From the NCBI GenBank assembly GCA_032718475.1, contig JAUCBJ010001345.1:1-51354 (forward strand): DNA of 51,354 bases, written 5' to 3'. Under the pieces are notes generated by a model, which saw nothing but the letters and a program-made list of their open reading frames with translations, did not search any database and was not told the DNA's origin. Shown here piece by piece: positions 10,291 through 18,095 of the stretch. This DNA comes from Nemertoderma westbladi. Lineage: Eukaryota > Xenacoelomorpha > Nemertodermatida > Nemertodermatidae. The translations under genes were made by a program, and so were the position numbers. How positions within the stretch are numbered: the first letter of the stretch is position 1; each line of letters opens with the position of its first letter.

Positions 10291-11664
10291 CTAGGAGCTG
10301 TAGAACAAGCAGCTGTTCGAGTAGCGACGGTCGATTTCGAGGACCCGCCACTCATTTCCGTAGGGATATGCCATCCCGAAACGGATAAATTATTTGGTTA
10401 TAGTCAGGCAGTACCTGATACCAGGTCCCAACGCACAGTTGCAAACATGACATTCTTGAGGTCATTAAATTTAAATGAAACAGACCTCCAGGAACCGTCT
10501 ATAGAACGGTTAGTCAGTATAAATGGCAAAGTTATTAAACAATTGGGCCAGATAAAGGTCTGTCTCAAAATTAGTGGTCAGTCTGTAATAGAAGGTGTGA
10601 AAATATGTGACGGCATTCCGCGTTTATATTTATCACTATCTGTTTGTAAGGCATTAGATATAGTTTCTAAACATTTTCCGAACCCACCGCCACTTTTTGC
10701 CAATGCAGCTGCCTTTTGCCAGTGTAACTTACCTATACATGTTACCAATACCTCTGCCCCCAATGATCAAGTTGGATCGAATATTAACCAAAAGAAGGAA
10801 ATAATTCGATCACTTGACGACATTAAATTAAACGTAAGTGAAACTTTTAAACATGACGCAAGAGAAAAATGGATTAACCAATTGCCTATTTCTCCTAACA
10901 AATGCGAAATTGAGAGAGTTCATAATAAACTCTCGGACATATATTCAGACGTATTTTTCAATAGTACTGAACTGAAACAAATGTCCGGTACAGATGTAGG
11001 TAAGCCTATGACAATATACCTTAAAAAGGACGCAATACCGTACGCAGTGCACGGAGCACGCCCTATTCCATTTGCACAGCGAGACCAAGTAAAAGCTGAA
11101 ATAGATAATTTAATTAAATGGAACATTATCAAACCAGCAGGCGATAAACCTACCGAGTGGTGCCATCCTATGGTTATAGCCAATAAACCTGATGGCAGGA
11201 TTAGAATTTGTGTAGACCTATCCAACTTAAATAGACAAGTAGAGCGAGTAGTATACCCTACCAAAACACCAAACGATTGTGTTTCGAGTATCCCACCTGT
11301 TTGCAATTGGTTTACTAAACTTGATGCAAAATCAGGATATTGGCAAATGCCATTAGCTATAGAGTCACAAAAACTGACATGTTTTATTACTCCTTTGGGA
11401 AGATACATGTACGTTAGGGCTCCCATGGGTTTTATCTCAACCGGAGATATTTATAGTCTCAGGGGTGACACCGCTCTGGAAGGTTTAGACAATATCCAGA
11501 AAATCGTAGATGACATTATAATTTATAATGTCAACTTTCAGGACCACGTCCGAAATGTTTGTAACGTTTTAGAACGTTGCATGAAATATAATATCACTAT
11601 AAACCAAAAAAAATTCAAATTCGCCCAAAGTGAAATGAATTTTGCCGGTTATATAGTGTCGTAA
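10291..11664 (+). pseudogene. Gypsy-B protease and reverse transcriptase
   Basis: Continues the gag frame without a stop, giving a Gag-Pol style fusion. The protease is marked by QAVPDTRSQRTVANMTFL (about 10408-10460). The expected catalytic Asp-Thr-Gly has become Asp-Thr-Arg, so the protease is probably inactive. The reverse transcriptase shows WCHPMVIANKPDGRIRICVDLSNLN (spread over 11158-11232), FTKLDAKSGYWQMPL (about 11311-11355), PLGRYMYVRAPMGF (about 11394-11435), and KIVDDIIIYN (about 11500-11530) with the catalytic Asp pair. The stretch between PMGF and IVDDI is shorter and more divergent than usual. The frame ends at TAA 11662-11664. Confidence 0.8.
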
Positions 11665-12000
11665 GAGGGAATAAAAGCAGACCCAGTGCAGGTAAAAGGG
11701 ATTAGTCAATTCCCTACACCTACCAATAGAACCGAACTTCGATCCTTTATGGGTTTAGTACAACAGTTGGGCCACTTTTCGGCCGAAACAAGTTTAATAG
11801 CTAGTCCTTTGAGAGATATACTGAAAACAAAAAATCAATTTTTGTGGACACCAAACCACCAGAAAGCATTTGACAATATGAAAATTGCTTTATCATCTAC
11901 GCCAATTTTATCCAATTTTGACCCCAAGGCCGAAATTGTTTTAGAAGTAGATGCGGCACGTAAAGATGGCCTAGGATATATGCCTTGTGCGCCAGACAGT
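11665..12000 (+). pseudogene. Gypsy-B RT thumb/RNase H start, cut by deletion
   Basis: In the same frame after the stop comes FPTPTNRTELRSFMGLVQQL, then FLWTPNHQKAFDNMKIAL, then IVLEVDAARKDGLGY (ending near 11980), the RT-RNase H connection and the first RNase H strand. In intact relatives the sequence continues through the rest of RNase H. Here it jumps within a few codons to RQCVYWPGI of integrase, showing that roughly the RNase H body and the integrase N-terminus have been deleted. Confidence 0.75.
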
Positions 12001-12621
12001 GTGTGTACTGGCCAGGTATAACGAACGACCTCACAATGGCTGTACAATCATGTGATAAGTGTCAACTTCGGTTGCCAAGCAACCCTAACGAACTGCTAAT
12101 AAGCGATGCCAACACGCATATTCGAATCTGTTTCAACAGACCTATTCTCACTTGGAACACACACTTACTTAGTCTATGTAGACCGCTACTCAGGATTTCC
12201 ATTCATATCTCATTGGAATTATACTCCAACCTCCCAACAGGTTTTGAAAGAAATCAAAGGTTATTTCGTCCAAACGGGAGTACCAGTTCGACTCCGCTCA
12301 GATGGAGGACCCCAATACAGTTCCAAGATATTTTCAGATTTCCTTAAAACTTGGGGAGTAGAATGGATACCATCATCTCCAACATACGCCCAATCCAACG
12401 GACACGCTGAGGTCAATGTCCGCATATTAAAAAATTTGGTTGCAAAAACAGATGGCGGAAACTTACATACGGATTCATTCCTTCATGGCCTTTTAGAATT
12501 AAGAAATACCCCACACATCGACGGACGTTCTCCCGCTATCATACTGTTCAAATCAAATTCAAATTCGTATATTTCTTTCACTTATAACTATAACATACAC
12601 GAATTGCACAGATTAACATAG
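11985..12621 (+). pseudogene. Gypsy-B integrase core relic
   Basis: Integrase inserts the element DNA into the host genome. The region starts with VYWPGITNDLTMAVQSCDKCQ (about 12000-12065), the end of the zinc module, then a frameshift near 12100. The core follows with all three acidic positions: ESVSTDLFSLG (first Asp, about 12124-12155), RLRSDGGPQYSS (second Asp, about 12292-12325) and SNGHAEVNVRILKNL (Glu, about 12394-12440). The C-terminal part is lost, with coding ending at 12621 in sequence not recognised as element. With the deletion and frameshift it cannot act. Confidence 0.8.
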
Positions 12622-12930
12622 TAAATATTGGCAGCAGAGGCGCAGGCAATAGCAGAGCTAGTGGAGCCAGGGCCAATGCGTAAGTCATAAGTGGGAGGAG
12701 GGGGGGGGGGGGGTAGGAGGAGTGGGGGAGGAGGGGGGAGGGGGTGGGGGGGGGGGGGTGCGTTTTGTTGCTCAGATTAGGGTAAATTTAATGAAGTGCT
12801 CATGGAGTACAGTATGCTGCAATTTAAGTAGTACCGAGGTGGATCATTTCAAACACAGGACGTTATGTCTTGAAAAATAAATGGGGTTATCGCATGGCGT
12901 ATGTTGGAATAGAGTTATGTTATCAGAGAT
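12622..12930. other. G-rich junction and LINE 3' region
   Basis: No gene. On the plus strand, 12691-12760 is almost all G with a few A and T, including runs of more than ten G, and could form G-quadruplexes. The part from about 12765 to 12930 is probably the 3' untranslated region of the minus-strand LINE ORF2 that ends at 12931. Confidence 0.6.
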
Positions 12931-15900
12931 TTAAATATAATTTAGAATATGTCGTTTATATGCCTTTGAGAATGAGTTTTTAGAATTTTTGATCTTGATT
13001 TCAGAGGGAACCGAGTTCCAGATGGTTGGGCCCTGATAACGGATAGAGCATTGGGAGGAATCTAATCTAACTAAAGGGACGATGAAGCCAAAAGAGGCAG
13101 CTAAGCGGGTAGAATATCCATGAGAGATTTTTTTAAATAATTTACCGATGGGGGAGGTTGGAAGAATAGTGTTATTATTTGCGTCGTACATAAGTAAGGC
13201 GGTTTGATGTTTGTATAGAAGGTCAATGGGTAAAATAGATAACGATTTGTAAATAGGGTTGGATGATGAACGGCTGTGAGAAAATGTAATACAACGAATT
13301 ATTTTATTAATTTTGGTACGTAGGGGTTTAAGCGTAGAAGAATGGGATTTTCCCCAAATTAAGATACCATATAATAGATAGGGGTGGATAAGGGAAAAAT
13401 ATAGTTGGCGTAAGATATTTAATGGAAAAATGTATCTGAGTTTATAGAATAAACCACCGGTTTTGGAGATTTTTTTAATTATTGAATTAATATGTGACTT
13501 CCAGCAAAGTTTATTATCAACCGAAATACCTAAAAATTTTGTTGAGATTTTAAAATCGATAAGAGTATTATTTATTTGAATTTTAAGATCTGTGGGGTTA
13601 AAACGTTTGTTAGAAAGGATAGTATATTCAGTTTTGGTTAGATTTAAGGAGAGTTTGTTATCAGACAGCCAATCAGAGAGGGTGTTGAGTTCAGAGTTAA
13701 CAAAGTCGCTTAGTAGAGGTAAGTTCGAACCAGTGGCGTATAGAGTAGTGTCATCGGCAAAGAGCGTAGTGAAAAGTCGGGTAGCGTTTGGGAGGTCGTT
13801 AATGTAAAGGAGGAATAGGAGGGGGGACAAGGTGGCGCCTTGAGGGACGCCGGTGTTTAGAGGAAGGTAGGAGGATGTATTATTTCCAATAGAAACGCAT
13901 TGGGTGCGAGCAGAGAGATAGCTGGAAAATAATTGTAGTGGTAGGCCGCGGATACCATAGCAGGAGAGTTTTTGGAGAAGTATATCGTGGTTAATTGTGT
14001 CGAACGCTTTTTTTAGATCAATATATATTACACAGGAATAATTTTTATTGTCGAGGTACTGGTGTAAATTTTCAATGACGGATAGTAGGGCATGAGAGGT
14101 GGTAGTCTTGGGGCGGAAACCATATTGGCAGGATGAAAGGATCGATAATTTATGTATGTAGGAGAGAAGCTGCGAGTTAATTAATTGTTCAAAAATTTTA
14201 CTAAGAATTGGCAAGAGAGAGATGGGACGGTAATTATTTCGATCGCAGTGTTCACCTGATTTAAAAACTGGGATAACTTTGGCTTTTTTTAAAGTGTCCG
14301 GGAAAAAACCGTGGGAAATAGATATATTAAAGAGATAACTTAGGATATGAGATAATTGCTTAGCAGCTAGAATAAGTAAGCGAGTTGGAAAAGGGTCATT
14401 GGAGGCAGTGTGTGGGTCTAGTTGTAGTAGTTTATATTCAACTTCAATAGGACAGGTTTCGATTAACGAGAAAGAATTGCGAGGTGGATTTATGTGGCGA
14501 GTTGGTCTGCGTGGTGAAGAGGGAATTGTACTAGCTAGTGATTGGCCAATAGTGGAAAAGTGTTGATTGAATAGATCTGCTATAGAAGTTGGGTCAGTAA
14601 TTGTTTCAGTAGAAAGATCAGTTTTAACAGTGAGTTTAGTTGGGAGTTTGGAGGAGTTGTTTCTATTTAGCGCCGAATTTATTATAATCCACGTTTTTTT
14701 AATGTTACCGGCATTTTCTTGGAACTGTCTGGTGTAGTATTTTTTCTCAGCTGTGCGGAGAATAGAGGTTAATTTATTTCTGTAAACTGTAAAAGTCTTG
14801 TGATTGCTGGAAGTGGGATTTTTAATATAGGTACGGTAAAGTTTATTTTTTGTGAGAGTACAATTTATTAGGTTTTCTGTCATCCATGGCTTAAGTGGGA
14901 TGGAGCGAAGAGGGACTACGGTGCGGGGAACGTGAGAAGAACATAAGTTATTAAGGTCATTGTAAAAGTTGTCGAATTTATCAGAAGCGTTTAAATTGTT
15001 AGTAAATGTACTGTTGCTCAGAGACTCGATGTCGGAAGTAAATGCAGTTTGATTGAAGTTGGAGTAGTCAAATTTAAATGTTTGTTTAGGGGCAACGAAT
15101 ATAGACGGGTATTTTTCAAGAATAACAAAAGTGGGTTGGTGGTCAGTGGTTCCAATTTTACATGAGATTGTTCCAGAAGTAGTGGAGTGGGATGTAATGT
15201 TAGTGAATATATGGTCGATTAGTGTTTCAGAGTGAATGGTGCGGTTGGATAATTCAGAATGAAAAATTCGAGTGGGTTTGTTAATCAGTTGTACGAATCC
15301 GTAAGAAGACATTAGGTCGACATAGGAAGAGGAATCAGTGTTCGGTTTAAGTAAGTTAATATTCATGTCCCCGGTTATAATAATGTCAAGGTTATTTTTT
15401 GTAAATTTAGAAAGTGTAGAGTCAAGTAGGGATAGAAAGTCAGTGTGAACAATGGTGTCAGGGCGATATATTGTACCAATTATAAGAGGTTTGGAATTAC
15501 GGGGACGTTTAATTTTAACCCAAGTGCTCTCGAGCCCAGCCATCTGAATATCTGGGTAATCACTGATTTCAAGATCATTTGATACAAAAATAGCAGTACC
15601 ACCTCGGTTTAATTTTTTTCCATACGAACGATTGGTTAAAATTGGGTCTTGGTATCCAGCAATTTTGATGAGTTCAAGCAGAGAGTGGTCGGCTGTAAGG
15701 AAAGTTTCAGAAAAAGTTAGTACATCAAATTTTAATTTCAGAGATAAAAGAAAATCTAATAATGCTGAATGATTTTTAGGTAATGAGCGGCAGTTTAGAT
15801 GAAGAATTTTTATAGACGAGCCCTTTTTTAATGACGAAAATTCTTTATTAATCTGCTGCTCAGTGCAGGTTCCTTTGTCATGGTTTATATTATTTAAATT

Positions 15901-16194
15901 TGAATGAGGATCGAGGTGACTAAAAGTTTGGTTGAGAATGTCAGACTCCAGGTAGGTAGAACTGGCTGAACAAAAAATATCAAAATCGGATGACGGAACT
16001 GAAAAAAATGGAAATATTTCAAGAGAACAAAAATTACAAAATAAATTTGTGGGTCTGGACATAACTTCCTGCAGGGTGAGATACGTTCCACATTGGTAGT
16101 GATAGTAGTTGCAGCATATTGCACACCGGACAGATTGGTTTGAATAAACAAAAGGGGAGAAACAAAACGCACAAGAGGAATGGGATTCGGGCAT
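12931..16194 (-). CDS. LINE ORF2: PHD finger-endonuclease-reverse transcriptase, intact
   Basis: An uninterrupted 1087-residue frame from ATG at 16194 to the stop at 12931-12933. Residues 8-56 form a Cys4-His-Cys3 PHD-type zinc finger (C8, C11, C24, C27, H32, C35, C53, C56). Residues about 128-360 are an apurinic-type endonuclease that nicks target DNA. They include HLNCRSL (N134), SETF (E163), ITGDMNIN (D276, N278), LIDHIF (D327, H328) and GTTDHQ (D351, H352). Reverse transcriptase motifs follow: VIPVFKSGEHCDRNNYRPIS (about 640-658), CQYGFRPK, IYIDLKKAFD (D726), NTGVPQGATLSP (about 780-790), LFADD (D814, D815) and TKFLGISVDNKLCW. All catalytic residues I can check are present, so it could be active. 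It resembles the CR1/Jockey group, but the clade is not certain. A zinc finger fused to ORF2 is less usual than one in ORF1. Confidence 0.92.
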   Translation of the reverse strand: MPESHSSCAFCFSPFVYSNQSVRCAICCNYYHYQCGTYLTLQEVMSRPTNLFCNFCSLEIFPFFSVPSSDFDIFCSASSTYLESDILNQTFSHLDPHSNLNNINHDKGTCTEQQINKEFSSLKKGSSIKILHLNCRSLPKNHSALLDFLLSLKLKFDVLTFSETFLTADHSLLELIKIAGYQDPILTNRSYGKKLNRGGTAIFVSNDLEISDYPDIQMAGLESTWVKIKRPRNSKPLIIGTIYRPDTIVHTDFLSLLDSTLSKFTKNNLDIIITGDMNINLLKPNTDSSSYVDLMSSYGFVQLINKPTRIFHSELSNRTIHSETLIDHIFTNITSHSTTSGTISCKIGTTDHQPTFVILEKYPSIFVAPKQTFKFDYSNFNQTAFTSDIESLSNSTFTNNLNASDKFDNFYNDLNNLCSSHVPRTVVPLRSIPLKPWMTENLINCTLTKNKLYRTYIKNPTSSNHKTFTVYRNKLTSILRTAEKKYYTRQFQENAGNIKKTWIIINSALNRNNSSKLPTKLTVKTDLSTETITDPTSIADLFNQHFSTIGQSLASTIPSSPRRPTRHINPPRNSFSLIETCPIEVEYKLLQLDPHTASNDPFPTRLLILAAKQLSHILSYLFNISISHGFFPDTLKKAKVIPVFKSGEHCDRNNYRPISLLPILSKIFEQLINSQLLSYIHKLSILSSCQYGFRPKTTTSHALLSVIENLHQYLDNKNYSCVIYIDLKKAFDTINHDILLQKLSCYGIRGLPLQLFSSYLSARTQCVSIGNNTSSYLPLNTGVPQGATLSPLLFLLYINDLPNATRLFTTLFADDTTLYATGSNLPLLSDFVNSELNTLSDWLSDNKLSLNLTKTEYTILSNKRFNPTDLKIQINNTLIDFKISTKFLGISVDNKLCWKSHINSIIKKISKTGGLFYKLRYIFPLNILRQLYFSLIHPYLLYGILIWGKSHSSTLKPLRTKINKIIRCITFSHSRSSSNPIYKSLSILPIDLLYKHQTALLMYDANNNTILPTSPIGKLFKKISHGYSTRLAASFGFIVPLVRLDSSQCSIRYQGPTIWNSVPSEIKIKNSKNSFSKAYKRHILNYI

Positions 16195-16573
16195 AAAAAA
16201 TAAAGACTGGTTAAATTTAAGTAAACAGAAAGCACCAAATTGTTAAGCTAGCTCCACTGATTGTACTGTACCATACGCTGCCCCTGCCGCCTGCATTTTC
16301 AAGGAATCATTGATTTAATAGATATGTAAACCTAACTATGGCCAACATAGCGTATCTAGCCAAGTTATATTATATATTGCCTACACCTTCACCATTGCAT
16401 CACCGTAGTGTAATACTGTATATACAGGTATATACTGGACCCCCTTGAAGGGAGAACTATTTGATGCATGAACGTTTAATTAAAAATGACTAATTACTTG
16501 GGTTATGTTACTAGTAGGCCGACCCAATAATCCGTGGGATACAGAAATTTCAACGAGAAGAAACCTTTGGTTC
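16195..16573 (-). other. Spacer between LINE ORF1 and ORF2
   Basis: About 380 bases with stops in all frames. If the two flanking frames belong to one element this is the inter-ORF spacer. No ribosome-related or promoter motif is identified. Confidence 0.5.
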
Positions 16574-17138
16574 TTAGGGAGAACTGTCAGTGGTGGAGTT
16601 TAGGCGCCGATGGGCAAATCCCACAGTGGCTGCAAGATTCGCTATGTCGATGGATTGTCGAATAGGAATTACTTCACTTTCGTTGCCGATCTTGGCGACT
16701 ACAACTCCATTGCGGGTATATGCGGAATGGATTTTTTTGGCTGACTTCATCTGCTTCAATTCGCGAAGTAAACTTGCACGGAAGGAGGTTAGATGTTCGG
16801 TCACGTAAACGCCGGCTGGAAGGTTATTCTTGTTTTTCAAAACGGATAATCGTGTACGACGTGCAACAAAGCGAATGAGCAGAGGACGGGGACGAATTTT
16901 CGCTGGACGGCCGTTGATGTGTTTATCATGAAGCTGTTTACCTGGAAGACGGTGCATGATGTCAATATCTGACTCGGATATATCGAAGGAATTTAGGATT
17001 TCCGATTCTGGTAGATCGGCAACTCCATGGAATAGCAGATTGTAAGATTTCGAGTATTGTTCTTGGTCGTCGATCCGTACGTTTAAAGCAGTACCGGTAC
17101 ATTTATCATTGACTTTAACAAGTTGATTCTCCAAGTCC
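16574..17138 (-). pseudogene. LINE ORF1-like RNA-binding protein, 5' truncated
   Basis: A 186-residue frame resembling the RNA-binding ORF1 protein of LINEs, which coats element RNA. After a short N-terminal helix-like stretch it has YNLLFHGVADLPESEIL and ESDIDIMHRLPG (an RRM-like unit), then RPRPLLIRFVARRTRLSVLKN and GVYVTEHLTSFRASLLRELK, matching the C-terminal domain. The usual longer N-terminus with a coiled coil is missing, because the sequence is cut at about 17138 where a different transposon end begins. It lies upstream of ORF2 on the same strand, so it is probably ORF1 of the same element, though this is inferred from order only. Confidence 0.65.
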
Positions 17139-17200
17139 CAGTGCCAGATTAACTTTAAGGCATATAAGGCACGTGCCTTAGGGCCAGCCGAAAATACGGG
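17139..17200. mobile_element. Possible hAT-like transposon terminal sequence
   Basis: From 17139 the sequence reads CAGTGCCAGATTAA, followed within 40 bases by GTGCCTTAGGGCC. This resembles terminal inverted repeats of a common group of hAT transposons. The change from LINE ORF1 to this sequence is abrupt. I found no opposite end with the complementary repeat, so the extent is unknown. Confidence 0.35.
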
Positions 17201-17487
17201 CCATTTTTTCTCAGCGAGTCATTCTTGTGAAAAAATATTTTTATCTGAAAAGTACACATTTTTTCTCAATAAAATTTATAGAAAACAGAGCACGAAAGTG
17301 CATCTTTCGACTACTTTCTATCCCTAAATTTCTGATTGAAAGTGCAAAATTCTAGCTCAGTCGACCGATAGGTGCTGTGTTATTAGTTAGAGACCTGATG
17401 GCAGGGAAATAATAAAACATGGGCAGTAAAACTTTAAAGTGCTAATTATGAACAATGGGGAATTTAATTTTATTTATTTGTGAGGAA
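17201..17487. other. AT-rich stretch, nothing recognised
   Basis: No convincing coding sequence on either strand. It may be the body of the putative hAT-like element or the 3' untranslated part of the LINE fragment that ends at 17488. Confidence 0.4.
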
Positions 17488-18095
17488 TTATTTGTAGTTA
17501 TTGCTCTCAAATAGGGACCTAGATGCAGCCTTAACTGCATTCTTGGCCGCTGTAGTCTGTTTGAGTCGGGACTTTTTCTGCGCCTCATAAAGGTCATTTC
17601 GGCACTTCTGAATTTTTTTGTCAGTCCAGGGGGCCCTTTTCCTGTTTCGAGGGTATACAGGAACTGTTTCTGCAGCTGCTAACTTAACTGCTTCTATAAA
17701 GGCAGTATAGCCCTCACAGTGATCTGCCGCCTCAGAGGCAAGAGCCTCATACCTGTTGCTCAGCTGTAGTGTGAAGCTGGATCTCCAGTCATGTCGCGGC
17801 AAGGCAGATTTCGTTGTTCTGCTAGCACGCAGACTAAGTCTTACCTTGGCCACAATAAGGCGGTGATCACTGGAGAAGGGTCGAAGTGTAAATGCATTAC
17901 AGTCTTGTATAGAGCTCCTGTATTTCCTACGAAACAGAATATGGTCTATCTGGGACTTGTGACCACTGGGTCCACTATGAGTCCATAGCTTTCCAGTTTG
18001 CTTCTTAAACTGGGTTCCAGCCGAAAACAATCCATTTCCAGAGATAAAATCCTGAAGATGGACGGAATTTCGGTTAACACTATTGCTATAGACCC
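17488..18095 (-). pseudogene. LINE endonuclease C-terminus fragment, fused in frame to satellite
   Basis: The minus strand reads NGLFSAGTQFKKQTGKLWTH, then SQIDHILFRRKYRSSI and FTLRPFSSDHRLIVAKVRLSL. These are the late motifs (Asp-His and Ser-Asp-His) of the endonuclease of RTE-like LINEs. After this comes a basic linker, then a stop at 17488-17490. The first part of the endonuclease is missing. At about 18095 the frame passes, without a stop, into the 27-bp satellite. Upstream LINE sequence and the reverse transcriptase are absent here. Confidence 0.75.

Larger units (their letters stand above)
8901..12621 (+). mobile_element. Gypsy-B: truncated Ty3/Gypsy-like element
   Basis: A second LTR-type element carrying gag, protease, reverse transcriptase, start of RNase H and integrase core in the Ty3/Gypsy order, on the plus strand. 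Its main frame runs from about 9031 to 12021 with only three stops (9331-9333, 9550-9552, 11662-11664), so it is less damaged in frame than Gypsy-A. It has lost the RNase H catalytic body and the start of integrase by an internal deletion near 11970-12000, and it has no recognisable 3' LTR. The Gag zinc knuckles resemble those of elements related to nematode K02A2.6. The exact lineage is not assigned. Confidence 0.8.

Noticed and set aside
10920-11426. 168-codon minus-strand frame
   Set aside because: It lies antisense to the well-supported Gypsy-B reverse transcriptase and has no motif of its own.
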